A stretch of DNA of 64,000 nucleotides, taken from positions 13,514,040 to 13,578,039 of the forward strand of contig OZ024783.1 of assembly GCA_964017065.1 (NCBI GenBank). The letters run 5' to 3'. Of the stretch, positions 36,601-47,500 are shown piece by piece; the stretch's first letter is position 1; every line of letters begins with the position of its first letter. The position numbers were made by a program, and so were the translations under genes. Source of the stretch: Haliclona indistincta. Taxonomy: Eukaryota > Porifera > Demospongiae > Haplosclerida > Chalinidae. Below the pieces are notes generated by a model. It was not told the DNA's origin. It worked only from the letters and a program-made list of their open reading frames with translations, and made no database searches.

Positions 36601-37393
36601 GTGGAGTGTAGATGGGAACATTGAGTATGGAAGTGGTAAACACCTTATTCTGCTAGTTGTCTCCTGTGGTGTCCTGGTCATTGGACTGGCTTATCCTGTT
36701 TTAGTGTTGTGTGCTCCTCTGTTAGAGAGATACAGTCACAAGTGTATTCCACAGCACAGATGGAATCCTGTGGCAAAGTTTAAGCCACTGTTGGATGCTT
36801 ATGGAGGACCTTACAAAGACAAGTATCGATTCTGGACAGGAGTGACTCTAATGGTGCGACTGGTTGCCACTGTGACATTCTCCTTCACTTCAGGAAAATT
36901 AGTTCTCATCAATGCCTTCATCATTACTACTGTTGTAGTGGGTATTCTCACATTCTGGTCTTTCACGAAAGGTGTGTATGAAAAAATTTATCTCAACACA
37001 CTTGAAGCCTTTTATCTACTTAACATATTTTTCCTGACCTACATAAATCTGTCCTTAAGGCCAAGTGACTGTCAAATAGCAACCATTGTTTCTGTTTGCA
37101 TGTCCTTTTTTGTCAGTCTTGGCATCGTAGCGATGCACCTCTGGTGGAATTTCGATCTCAAAAAGATCAAGAGAAGGCTAGGGTGTAAAGACCGATCAGC
37201 GGAGTATATTATGGCTCAGGTTGTAGCAGATGAAAACGATGAAGAGGACAGATCTCCAATATTCTCTTCGCCAGCGATAGTGTACAGCTCACGCAGAGGA
37301 GAGCATCAATTTGAACTAGAGTTTTCTCATTCCGGTGAAGAGGCCTCCTCGCCAGTACTGCTAGCAAGAGAACCACTGTTGTTTGACACTTAA
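33668..37393 (+). CDS. Beta-helix, multi-pass membrane protein, unit 1 (1241 residues)
   Basis: Single long exon. A signal peptide (MDPALLVLLLLLAVPSIAS) leads a large ectodomain of about 700 residues with repeated short beta-strand motifs (for example HNLTLKGHG, SHNITVEGLTVVNCG, GYNVIQNNSNIDGAGI), the pattern of a right-handed parallel beta-helix, with many N-glycosylation sites. A cysteine-rich segment follows (about 715-815, including NRTGLLCGQCQSHLSIMLGS), then about eight membrane helices between residues 825 and 1160 and a cytoplasmic tail of about 80 residues. Shape suggests a cell-surface receptor or adhesion protein; ligand and function unknown. AATAAA signals at 37562 and 37575. A broken second copy starts at 61829. 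Confidence 0.85.
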   Translation: MDPALLVLLLLLAVPSIASLNSTGVYYVTPSNAVGHEQSCLPHVMCHNLSYYISQPQHFFTSDTSIIFLEGEHSFDIEDDCVRVSNVHNLTLKGHGQWPVAGAEETVMQSTVIINCTREGGGFFFSTSHNITVEGLTVVNCGCRRLGPRPLDYSAVFHFYAVNNLFYLKNSIQPMLGYGIHVFESDYVTITNCSYHHPILCGNYEEGDGIGIEHTRYGNTTYAISYSNFTMCCKHSRKREGADIAVAGVGIFVTTAKVVLSHLIFSYNSGTNIHAFATEELDLLISDCVFSYSLSRGVEMLTQEGKLNITIHNTLFEENASSPFTPTSELDLRCGKPSASLYLLVENSTIIHTSTADKAVYIEGCLNSDVKFVSTTMKFANLATAVSVTTSSQCSNAHLKIEHCLLDGSRNVNLLLHSYQVNTVIVNSTFSNNLGGKSVILMYGSSKFNVIKDSKIVDNNMTGLTLISSTVRFAGYNVIQNNSNIDGAGIALSYESNIVVDGELLLCNNTAYRHGGGIFLLTSIALAEFCTLRFSLNSRLIFQENRAGKGGSDTYGLQLTDCQQDLPYVIAINTVGLPNETSYYFDTPLMKNLHFSNTDKLSSMSSDPIMVCFCNKSKLPDCTDRTQHHIQTYPGLEINTSIATVGYYGGTSPGAVLVTAQDATLVRYYGQNLTTNCFQLHILLQNTSSTTALVDIRVDGGLHGWGVSIGVDTQECPIGFTEISGQCQCEHNLYIANVQCDLSNEPFKFQRSGNSWFGYINKSECVTGTTNCPFDYCNRSNVSFDIMMAPDRQCVANRTGLLCGQCQSHLSIMLGSNHCGTCSNWYIFLLPVFALAGIVLVAVLMFLNLSVSVGTINGLLLYANMVKLNESSFFPNGSIPVVSQFISWLNLDLGIEVCLFNGLDGYWNTWLQFVFPAYLFLLMGGIIAGCRYSVWLCRLCGSHAVPALATLFLMSYTKILLTITNALSVSYLPCIMPVWSVDGNIEYGSGKHLILLVVSCGVLVIGLAYPVLVLCAPLLERYSHKCIPQHRWNPVAKFKPLLDAYGGPYKDKYRFWTGVTLMVRLVATVTFSFTSGKLVLINAFIITTVVVGILTFWSFTKGVYEKIYLNTLEAFYLLNIFFLTYINLSLRPSDCQIATIVSVCMSFFVSLGIVAMHLWWNFDLKKIKRRLGCKDRSAEYIMAQVVADENDEEDRSPIFSSPAIVYSSRRGEHQFELEFSHSGEEASSPVLLAREPLLFDT

Positions 37394-37561
37394 ACCACAT
37401 GCACTATACATGTAGACAGCATAGATCTACTGCACTATTCCGTTTTTTAGTTAGTTACAAATTATTATTATTAATTTTTGTTGAATATACTTATTGCATG
37501 CAAACTATACTTTTACACAACAAAGTGGTGCTAAAGCTTTTTTGATCATAAAAATGTTTAG

Positions 37562-37580
37562 AATAAAAATCATCAATAAA
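37562..37580 (+). terminator. Polyadenylation signals for the beta-helix gene
   Basis: AATAAA at 37562-37567 and again at 37575-37580, about 170-190 bases after the stop codon. They overlap the 3' edge of the opposing RBR pseudogene. Confidence 0.45.
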
Positions 37581-37589
37581 ATAATAGAG

Positions 37590-38281
37590 CTATCTTTCAA
37601 GTCCCATCTCTTTTTCATGTTCCATACCATCAAACAGCTTACGACCACATGCTGAGGCACCGAAGTGAAAATGTCTATAAGGGTTCCGCCTGTCTAGTTC
37701 TGACTGACAGAGCCAACAAAAATGGTGCCCACAGCGCTAACAGGTCATTTTATTTCAACCGTGAATCTTCTCAATGTTCGAATTACAGTTCGGACAAGAT
37801 TTAGATTTTGTTTTGATCCAAGCGGATGATTCTAAATCGGCAAGCGAATGATTCTAAATCTTACCATAATTATTGCAGTTCAAGAGATTTTCGGAAGTTC
37901 GGAACTCACAATCTCCTATCTTTTAATTCCTGGAGATAGTCAGGAAGAAGTCTACAAGGGGCTACACCATGCCAGGACAGCTTGCAGAGAACACAGAACG
38001 AGAACTGAAGAGAGAGCCATGTTGTCATCTTTATCCTCCTTCAGAGTAGCACAGCGACAGGTAGGCCGAGGGCAATAGACAATGTCACCCATTCCATCTC
38101 GAGAGCGCTGGAGTAGGAGACAATCATATCGAGCAAACAAATTGTCGGGAGCAACTAAATTCTTGATAACAACAGGTGGTAGTAGTTCTGTACAGTCACT
38201 GCTCAGACAGTCGATTCGTACAACCTGACCATCACTGATCTTTGCTGCTATGTGCCCTCGCAGAATAGAAACAAGTTCCAT
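37590..38281 (-). pseudogene. RNF14-like RBR ubiquitin ligase, 3' half pseudogene
   Basis: The minus strand encodes the IBR part (DGQVVRIDCLSSDCTELLPP, NLFARYDCLLLQRS, MGDIVYCPRPTCR), then after a frameshift FSFCVLCKLSWHGVAPCRLL, then after an internal loss the RING2 part: KSCPNCNSNIEKIHG, a TGA, NKMTC, a TAG, RCGHHFCWLC, NPYRHFHFGASACGRKLFDG. The pattern matches RNF14-type RBR ligases. The TGA (37755-37757) occupies the position of the catalytic cysteine of the RING2 domain (GCNKMTC in the family). The N-terminal RWD and RING1 parts are absent. Clearly dead. Confidence 0.85.
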
Positions 38282-38304
38282 TTCTTGCAGTACAACACAG
38301 TGGG

Positions 38305-38373
38305 TGCTCTGTGGTTCAACTGGTAGAGTCTTGGGTTTATAACCCGGAGGACACTGGTTAGAGTCCCAGAGCA
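38305..38373 (+). tRNA. tRNA-like sequence (anticodon TAT), probably a pseudogene or SINE head
   Basis: A perfect 7-bp acceptor pair (TGCTCTG/CAGAGCA), an A box (TGGTTCAACTGG, 38312-38323), an anticodon stem with loop TTTATAA (TAT) and a near B box (GGTTAGAGTCC, 38356-38366; consensus has C where A occurs). The T stem is only two pairs long, so a working tRNA is unlikely. The next about 150 bases could be the body of a tRNA-derived SINE. Confidence 0.35.
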
Positions 38374-38683
38374 GGAGGAAAAAACATCACAAGTACTCCA
38401 GCCCACCAGCCCACCTTAGGTGTCCCTCAATATTAGCTATCAGCTATTGGGATCACCTCGCTGCTGATCAGTGTAAATTATTCTTAAGCACAGAGTTATA
38501 GCCCTGATTGAGTATAGGTCTTGTTTGTACACAGCAAACCACTGAACCACTGATTGCAGACACTTACTGCAACAGCTGAATAAATACTTCAGTGAATACC
38601 ACCGAAGGTCTAACCATATTATTATGGATCTAACAAACCACAGAATTAAGGCATGAGCTGATTATGCTCAGCGGTTATTATTA

Positions 38684-38800
38684 CTCTTTGCAACAGCCAC
38701 AAAAGTGTAAAGCGTGATCTGAGCCTTATTTGGATGGCTTATTACATTGCGTAATTCTGAGTGAACACGGTTTATGCTTGCAAGAAGTAGTGAAACCGCA
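38684..38800. repeat. Dispersed repeat shared with 45605-45725
   Basis: GCAACAGCCACAAAAG, CTTATTTGGATGG.TTATTACAT and GGTTTA.GCT are shared with a stretch inserted in a NEK10 intron of unit 2. Non-coding. Confidence 0.65.
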
Positions 38801-39264
38801 GCACTGAATACTCCAATAAAATTAATAATAGCCAGACTTGCTATAAGGGTGCTCTTAGCTGGTCCATGCACAGACGCCTTTAGGCATAATAATTGACTCC
38901 ACCTACTTTAGATGTCATAAATAGTGTAAAAGTGATCCAGAAAGGTCAAACTGGGTTTATCTACAAAGATGACTTTATCTAAAAAACCCACAGTTTTTCT
39001 CCCCGCCCTCCTCACTAAAACATACACCACAGAAAAAAATTTAAAGGGGGTGTCCCCCGTTAACCCGGGATACAAAGAGGCAGAGCCCCTCACCGCTTTC
39101 GGCGGGCATTGTTAAGGCTTCAGGGTACACGGACATCATACTTTGGCATAGAATATGGTCTAAACTGTGCTGATTGCTCACCTGGACACCACCAGGTTTT
39201 TGTATCAGTCACCAGGGCTAATGAAGACCAGAATTAGCTGGAAAATGACGAGGCCTCAACACTT

Positions 39265-39470
39265 AAGTGTCAGTTCCGAAGTGGGAGTGGCCAATTTGGA
39301 GTTTAGTACATCATGAGTACATGGTGGTAAATTGTGACATGCCAGGAGAAAATGGTGCTACTTTAGAATATATAGCTAGCGTACAGCACTTTACAGAAAG
39401 TTTCAAAACAAACTGTCAGTTTAGATCAGAGCAAGTCAAATTTCCGACGAAATAAGTCAGTAACTAAAGG
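39265..39470 (+). repeat. Dispersed repeat, copy 2 (inverted relative to 19270-19470)
   Basis: Non-coding repeat matching the ROCO-intron copy in reverse orientation. The remaining sequence 38801-40139 shows nothing else I can support, apart from the start of unit 2 at 39944. Confidence 0.6.
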
Positions 39471-40139
39471 GTTAATGCCTTTTGGTATGTGGTGATGTTT
39501 GCACAAGCATCACATAAAATATAATTATTGAACTTATACAAAAAGGCACCTGTCTGTTGAAAAATTTGCATTTAATTTTACAGTTATAATAAGAAAACAC
39601 ATAATTTGTTTTACTTGCTACATATGCATGCATGTAGATTAAATATCGATGCAAGAAAATTCCACAAAATTAATAATGACCATCTGCAGTTTTCTGGATG
39701 GGTATATGTTTTACTATATTAATTTCGAGTTTTGTTTCCTCTATCAAATTGACCAACGTAGCCTATAGCAGACACCGTCTTGGCAGCGTTGGATTTGCTG
39801 GCAATGTATGTATAAATTATTTCTCGAGGCTATATACTCAGTGTGCTGCTGCTGATGCAGTCTGAAATGGCTCAAAGGTCAAACTACACGCGTTGTGTGA
39901 AGTGCATTACCTATATGCAAAGGTATACAGTGTCACTGTTTTACCTGCATTCATGCATGTTCCGGGTTCTCCACAGCCCCACCCAGTATATAGCCCTCCA
40001 CAGCCCCACTTTGCTTTAGTGGTCTCCTTTCATTGGTTAAATTGAACCTCCTTCGTGTAGATTTGTAAATAGGCAGTACACAATAAAATAATTGCCAAAA
40101 AAACATGTGAGTACGTGTAATACTGCACTTTGTTTATTG

Positions 40140-42152
40140 TTAGCTCTTTATTTCCTTCTTGCATTGACATGGCACTTTGCGGAAATTATCCAACATACTA
40201 GTGACTTGTTCTAGTGAGCTGTCGGCAGCAACTTCATTTTCAGTGTACGCCGACAATACGAGAGTGGTACCATAGCTGTGTGACAGGTCTTCCAATTGAA
40301 CGAAAAAATCTCTAATGTGATCGATACGATCAAACTGGAACGAGTTTACTATTATCCCCTCCGGTCCTCTTCCTTGCTGGCAGAGCAGAGACAGACAGTG
40401 GTTCAGTGCTGGAAAGATGAATTTATCAACCTGGTAAAAGAATTCAAGTCGCTTAAGAGCAGTGTTCGAGACGACAAATTTCTCCAAATGAACAGATTCG
40501 ATCGTTTGCATGTTATCAGAGCGACGGTCTTGAGTATAGAAAACAACATGTTCCACCTGAATCGCGATGTCTTCATGAACAAGAGCCACGTATTCTGTTG
40601 CTATTGTTAGTTTCTTTAGCCTCAGCTCAGGAAGGTTTAGCAGCCAGAAGTGGATATCACTGCAACACATTCCCAGACCAAGACACTTGTACTGTGTATT
40701 GGTCTCGGGAAGAGGTTGACTTGGGTAAGAGATGGTACTAGGAGAAGCAAGTTTTATTGCCTTTTTGGGCGGACCCTTATTACCACGCTTCTTCCGTTTC
40801 TTCATTTTAGGACTATTCTTCTTTTCCTTGTCAATGTCTCCGAAAAAGAGCGTCTGCTCATCGGTGGTAGGAGTTGTTAGGAATGTCTTGATTAGTTCAC
40901 ACGCAGCTTGGAAAGAAGATCGATGGACCTCGAGTGATTCAAACTGAGGCTGTTTCAATAAGTGAGTAAGTGAGAATAGAATACGAACATAGCACTTGCT
41001 AATGGTGAAAGTTTGGTCATCTACTTCAACATAGCGTAGTGTCTTCATTTCCACTATAGACCGCATAATGCAGGGTATACGATGTTTCATAGATGAGGTT
41101 TCTCTACATCTGTGAGGCTGAATGTTCAACGTAAGACTCTCTAGTGCCGGATAAGGCTCAAGTGTGAGAGGAGCATGATGCTGCTGATCAGAGCATGATT
41201 CACACTTAGTGGTACAAATGAGCTCAGCTATTGCTAACAGGAATATTTCAATTGCTATTGGAACGCCGGACAATTTGAGGTGCCTCAGACAAGGCTCATT
41301 GCTGGTGACAATGTTGTACAAAGGAACGAAAGGAGCAGCCATGCTCATTAATGAAACACCAAATAAGTTATCTGATGTTCCTAGTTCAAGCACCTCCACT
41401 TCACTAAGGAACTCTTGGATAAATGGAACGACAAGCTGCTTATCACTTTTGTTACACCATACCGAGTCATTAAAAGTGTCACAGTTAATCTTCAGCTCAT
41501 ATGGGGCACAACGCACATTGCAGTAGTGAAGAAAAGACCAGGCCAAGAGGGAAATTGAATCTATGTTAACGTTATCACTGCTTACCGCATTTTTTATCTC
41601 GAGAAATTGTTTGAGATGCTTAGGGACAACCAAACCACCTAGTTGCCCAATCATGATCAAAGAAGCTCCCAGAGATTTGAACGTCTCAGTCTCACAAATG
41701 AATCCAAAAAAATCTAAATCGTTCAACCAATCTTGTTGATAATCTTGTAGGCAACAGGAGATCATTCCCGTTGGTTGCCCGCGAAAAATCGAATCTAGAA
41801 GATCTTCACGAGAGTTATTTTGATACCTCTCTAGATCTATTTCCTCAATATCGCTGAACAGAGCAGTTTCACTAAGATGGAGGACATCAGCACGTGGGAG
41901 ACAAATGTAAAGATCACTACGAATCGCACGAGGGAGAAGAGCAAGTGATTCTGCGGGGAACTCATCCACTCGAAGGATGACGTGGAGCATACAAATGTCT
42001 TGAAGAGAAAGGGGAAGAATTGGCAAGGACGACGGTGGCTCTGGAGCAACGAACCAGTCTGGGTAGGGATAGTTGAACGGATCATTATCAAGCGATGAGT
42101 GCGACAGTGATGAGGTGGATGATCTGGACGATGAAGACGAGGAGGAAGACAT
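40140..42152 (-). CDS. Uncharacterised 670-residue protein, unit 2 copy
   Basis: Partner of 188-2194: same serine-rich start, basic segment and leucine-rich body, with scattered substitutions, one extra residue (a second Q in DQQHHAP) and a different C-terminal end (SSLEQVTSMLDNFRKVPCQC) because it lacks the 5-base insertion of unit 1. I start it at the ATG at 42152; the frame stays open a few codons further upstream but with no ATG. Keeping the frame over 2 kb suggests both copies were under selection. Function unknown. Confidence 0.75.
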   Translation of the reverse strand: MSSSSSSSSRSSTSSLSHSSLDNDPFNYPYPDWFVAPEPPSSLPILPLSLQDICMLHVILRVDEFPAESLALLPRAIRSDLYICLPRADVLHLSETALFSDIEEIDLERYQNNSREDLLDSIFRGQPTGMISCCLQDYQQDWLNDLDFFGFICETETFKSLGASLIMIGQLGGLVVPKHLKQFLEIKNAVSSDNVNIDSISLLAWSFLHYCNVRCAPYELKINCDTFNDSVWCNKSDKQLVVPFIQEFLSEVEVLELGTSDNLFGVSLMSMAAPFVPLYNIVTSNEPCLRHLKLSGVPIAIEIFLLAIAELICTTKCESCSDQQHHAPLTLEPYPALESLTLNIQPHRCRETSSMKHRIPCIMRSIVEMKTLRYVEVDDQTFTISKCYVRILFSLTHLLKQPQFESLEVHRSSFQAACELIKTFLTTPTTDEQTLFFGDIDKEKKNSPKMKKRKKRGNKGPPKKAIKLASPSTISYPSQPLPETNTQYKCLGLGMCCSDIHFWLLNLPELRLKKLTIATEYVALVHEDIAIQVEHVVFYTQDRRSDNMQTIESVHLEKFVVSNTALKRLEFFYQVDKFIFPALNHCLSLLCQQGRGPEGIIVNSFQFDRIDHIRDFFVQLEDLSHSYGTTLVLSAYTENEVAADSSLEQVTSMLDNFRKVPCQCKKEIKS

Positions 42153-42853
42153 GTCTGATGACTCTGATCTCACAACAGCTGAAACTAGAGCACGTGCAGG
42201 AATTTAGGGCGGGGTTACGACTCACGAAGTCGATGACGATTCGAAGACGTACGTACCGTAACGTACGATGTACGGTAAAGTAGAATCAGAAGAATGATTT
42301 CTTCAAAATGATGTACACAATGTGCATGTAGAGATTCAGAAATCTGTCATTGACTCACAATGTAAACCAACAAGGTTATAACACAGAATGCTAACGCGAT
42401 TGTACACCATGCATGCATGCATCTCTACATGGTTGCAGATAGGACTCAAGTTAGTGTGGAATTTTTGTCAACAACAGCATTGCTGGTTTATATCCACTAA
42501 AGCAGCCACTACATGAAGGATATGCATGATCTTATATTAGTCAGTCAATCCATGGCACCCTGCATTTGAGACGGTGTTAGCTAGATAGTACAGTGTTAGC
42601 TATAGCACCTTCACCGTGACCATTGTGGCTTATTGGCAAATTTCATTATTGCCAGCTGATGCATAATGATTTCCTTTTTAATCTAGATCTCACAATGATT
42701 GCAGCCTTGCATTGTCACACACGAGCTAGTTAGCAGTCATGGCTGTTTTAAGGTCCTTGAACACATAAAAGTATTACTGGCAATATCTATACATCTCTTT
42801 TATCTGCCGTTATTATAACAGTAAAATTAGTCTGATTCTTCATGAATACAGTA

Positions 42854-43111
42854 TTAGGGAATAGGGAGACACGGTAGTGTCTCCCTATGTAGGGTTGAAC
42901 GAGAAAACAAGATGGCGGCTACATACAATGTACATGTATTAGCGTTCAAATGCTGATATTTCGCCTGGTGATGAATTTTATACGTCCAAAGACACTTAAA
43001 TCTGCTATCTGGCGTTGCCCCATCTTACAGTAGCAAGGAGATTGCTCGAGATTGTTACTAAAGTGACGAACCTGGAAACGGTGAAAATCGAGTATCGTCA
43101 TCTTCGTTTTC

Positions 43112-43143
<32 letters not shown>

Positions 43144-44310
43144 CTCGCCTAGCACCTTTACGTGAGCAGTGCCGAGACCAAAACACCCACGAACAGTCGT
43201 GAAATTCTCCTGGCATGTGCCTTTTGAACTTAGTTTTTAGCGAAACGGCGATATAAATTCCGCGATTTCTCGATCGTGATCCATTGTCAGCTAAGTGTTA
43301 GACGCCATTAATAATAGTGATTGCGCAATACGCACGTGACCAAGCTGTGGTTAGCGCACGTGACCAAGCACAAGCTTGAGTATCGCCACGCCGTATAGAT
43401 CACGGAGAACACATATTTGTCTGGAGTCTTCGAAGAACGGTAAGCTAGCAAGCGCAGAATCACCATTCTGCCTTGCCAGATAATTATAACCGCCGTAAAC
43501 AAGTGTGGGCGGGGCTCGTATGCATTTGTATTCATGCATGCGTAGGCGAGCTGATATCTACAGCATAAGAATTATTTAGCTACAAGTTTAAAATTGTTAA
43601 TAATAAAGAAAAGCCATCAACAACAGGAAAACCAAACCAATGGTGGAAACAAAGATGGCACAGTAATTGCATTATATTGAACTGCACTTCACTGAAAAAG
43701 AAAAAAGGACACAAACAAGAAAATTAAAAAGATTTCTATCGAAATCAAAAGGATGTAGGGTTGTGAAATCTAAGATATCTACAGCATAAGAATTATTTAG
43801 CTACAAGTTTAAAATTGTTAATAATAAAGAAAAGCCATCAACAACAGGAAAACCAAACCAATGGTGGAAACAAAGATGGCACAGTAATTGCATTATATTG
43901 AACTGCACTTCACTGAAAAAGAAAAAAGGACACAAACAAGAAAATTAAAAAGATTTCTATCGAAATCAAAAGGATGTAGGGTTGTGAAATCTACCACTGG
44001 TCAACAATGTAAACTAACAAGGAACAAGCATGGAATGGTAACACGATTGACTTGCTAACAGACCATAGATCCCTACATCAGTGGCTGTACATAAGCTGTC
44101 ACAAGCTGAATGCAATGTCAGTCAACAGCAACAAGCTGAACTAGCTATAGTCAACTACAGCAGCCACTGATGTAGGGATCTATGGTCTGTTAGCAAGTCA
44201 ATCGTGTTACCATTCCATGCTTGTTCCTTGTTAGTTTACATTGTTGACCAGTGGTAGATTTCACAACCCTACATCCTTTTGATTTCGATAGAAATCTTTT
44301 TAATTTTCTT
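42854..44310 (+). mobile_element. Foldback element E1 in the unit 2 spacer
   Basis: Absent at the matching point of unit 1 (about 2848-2850). Left end: a 10-bp hairpin AGGGAGACAC-GGTA-GTGTCTCCCT, then a region with AAGATGGCGGC, CACGTGAC and GGGCGGGGC motifs and a short TTTC run (43109-43140). It ends in a large foldback: arms about 43950-44088 and 44163-44308. Contains an exact 221-bp tandem duplication (43553-43773 and 43774-43994). No transposase seen. Confidence 0.85.
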
Positions 44311-44506
44311 TATTTTGTGCTATGCACAGAAATAGTTTGCATATAGCTACAATAATTAGTGTTTAGTCTGAACTATAGCTAATTTTTGCTGTGAACAGTC
44401 TTTGATTTATTTCTTCACTACTCTGTGTTTATGTCACTCAAATGTACAATGATGATGATAATTACTCAATGGTGCCGGGATACTGCTCCAGAACTGCAGA
44501 TGGTAT

Positions 44507-47500
44507 CTAGATAGTGTCAGTAGTACTGCTGTGTTTTTTGATAAGAGTCTCTACAATTGCCTATAAATAAATGAAGAAATAATGTCACATAATAGTATGT
44601 GCAAGTTTAAATTTAAATCTAATATGCAGTAACACATTATTTTTGCTATACAATTTATTCTGGTACGTACAAAAATTAAAAATGCTGTTGTCAATTTAAA
44701 AGTTGTCTTACATGAAGTTGTTCGTATGTGATGTGATCAGATGATTCTAGTGTTAGTGATGTAGGTCCACCCAGAGTGACCACCTCCTGGAGTGCTCGAG
44801 ACAAGAGGTTAGGACAGTGAGGGAGAACAGACACACTCTCCAATGAGTGGGTTGATAACTGAGGGGTTAAGAATAAAAATGTTATAGGTCATTATAGGTC
44901 ATTGTCAATGCAAATTTGCAACTAGCAACAAGTGAGTGGGGTTGAGACACATGTTGCATGCATGAGTGCATGGATGAGTGAACCATTGATAAGAAGTTCA
45001 ACTGAAAGCAGGGTTTCACAATGTGCTCATGAACAACCTTGTACTGCTACAATAACTGCAGATTTTTAACACAGAGAGACTAGTCAGCCTACAATATACT
45101 TACAGACTTGCCCACCTACACATGTATATATCGTATAACATGACTTTTGAGGCATTTATAATTATTTGCAAATTTGTATTATCCGTACCTTTCTCATCTC
45201 TGATTTGAGTAGACCAGCTGCACTGGTGGTTTTAAACAGAGCTCTCTCATACTGTCTGACTATACTAACACCAGCACTGGATGAACTGACAGGTAGCTGC
45301 AGTATACAATTAAGAAAGTGCTGATCATACACAAGAAACAAAGCAAGCTTAGACAGCAAAAAAAATTTTTTGGTGGGACAGCTTCGAAGCTAACCACATA
45401 TTTTATCTTTTTTTATTTCTGTTGAGGGTCAGTATATAGCCCTGGCCAGATGACCATGCAGGGTTGATATATCATACCACTTACGATTCTTATAGTCATG
45501 GAATTTACATCCATGACACTAGTGGGGAAAGATTGTTGGCATTCCATGTGTCAACAGACTGTTGACATAGCATTATACATCTGCTTTTTTACCCTTGCAA
45601 TCAGCTTGCAACAGCCACAAAAGCGCAAAGCACGGTCCATGCCTTATTTGGATGGTTTATTACATAGCTATTAGCTAGCGTGATTCAGATTGATCAAGGT
45701 TTACGCTGCCTCTACGGTTGCCGCTTTTGGATTGACGAATGTGTATCATTGTCACAGATTTCTTGTATTTACTGTAAAACAAACAGTACAAATACATTAT
45801 GAAGAATTCTCACTGAACACATGATAGCTGCCAAGTATAATCTAACATGCCTCAATAGACGCAATAATTTTGACAAAAACTCATGTGTAACTTGAGACAA
45901 CATGAGTCTCAGGGTATTGCAATAACAAGCTGCAAGTATTGAACCTCGATCTATAAAGTGACCATCAGTCCTCACCTTGGCTAGGTAGACTATCTTGTGT
46001 AGCTGTGTGAGCAGCTCACCAACTGGATCACTAACTTCTCTCAAGTGCTTGGAGGAGATACTAACCATACCAGCTATATATATACACAATGTATATGATA
46101 AAAAATATCATGATCAGAACACACACATCAGGTACATTATTGTGATCAAGTCATGAAATCATTAATACTAAAATTGATATGCATGTATAATTTTAAACAT
46201 AATTTAAATTATATATGGCACACAAATGCAACATGATACTTACTGGATTGTCTTCTGAACTGGATAGCTGGTGATAGTGACTGAGAGTGTTCGTTCTCAT
46301 GTCCTCCTGAGCTGGTCGCCCAGTACCTCAGTTTAGGTCCAGCACTGCCCACTGATCCTCGACTATGCAACTGATAATGAAATGGTGATATTCGTTGAAC
46401 TGTGCCAGCACTTGATGCTTTACGATAGCCCAGCTTAGCTCCCTCATCCTCAAACACTCCATCTGATAAAGGACTGTATGGAGTCTCAGGATGGATGGAG
46501 GGAGAGACAGCCAAATGTGCAGCAGTGAAGTCAGAGGTGGGAGGAGATCCAGGCTCAGAGAGAGATGGAGCTGTGGAGATGCTGTCGTTTGTTATGACAG
46601 AGAAGGAGAGTCTCTTCCTAGCACTGCTGCTGGTGAACTCCATTGATCTACATCGAGTCAACAAGTGCTGGTACTTTTGCTCTGAAGTCACAGCATCATG
46701 AAGATGCCTGCAGAGAAACAATATCATCAAACTAATCACTGAAAAATAGACATAATTATACAGAACAATATTGTAGAAACGATACAAATTTCTCTGTATA
46801 CGGGAGACACTGTCAGCAAGAACAGCTTACACTAGCTGTCAAGAAGATGTATCTTTAGTAAGTTTAGTTGTCTAGTTTCTGACCTTATTCTGCTCTCACG
46901 TTCTCGTGTCAGTCTCTTGTTCAGTCTGTCTCTCTGATGAGCCATGTCATCCATCAGCTCCATCATCTTACCAGCTATCATGCTACCTACCTACACAAAT
47001 AACCATGAGTCAGAATAGGACTGTGCACAGCTAGTATTCAGTAAAAAATTTCTGAGCTGCCAAGACTTAGTGACAGGTCCTTAGGAATACAATGTATATC
47101 AGCAAAATGATTCTTATACATAATTCATGCACATTAAACATAAATAATCATGAGAATATCAGCTACTTAGCTAGCTCATTATGATCTTGCAGTAGAGCTA
47201 CTTACTTGAACACTGTCTGGTCTAGTGGTCTTATCATAGGTGAGGCATCTCTCCACTACCTCACCCACTAGTGATGAGTACCCTCCACCTGATGATGGCA
47301 ACCTGTCATAATCCACCTCAGCTATCTGAAGAACCAATACATAAATTACAGACGAGCTCATGTAATTATACTTAATTAACCTACAATCAATCTGAGACAA
47401 TAGTCAAAACAGTTTATTTAGCGGCTACTGCTAGCTACAAAGTTAGCAGTTAGCGGTTACTGCTAGCTAGCGGTTACTGCTAGCTACACAACCAGCCAGA

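Noticed and set aside
37755..37757. Selenocysteine reading of the TGA in the RBR relic
   Set aside because: A second in-frame stop, a frameshift and loss of the N-terminal half show a pseudogene; no SECIS-like hairpin was recognised.
40296..41526. Plus-strand open frames opposite the uncharacterised gene (also 341-1568)
   Set aside because: They are shadows of the minus-strand coding sequence; the minus strand keeps one long frame through the whole region in both units.
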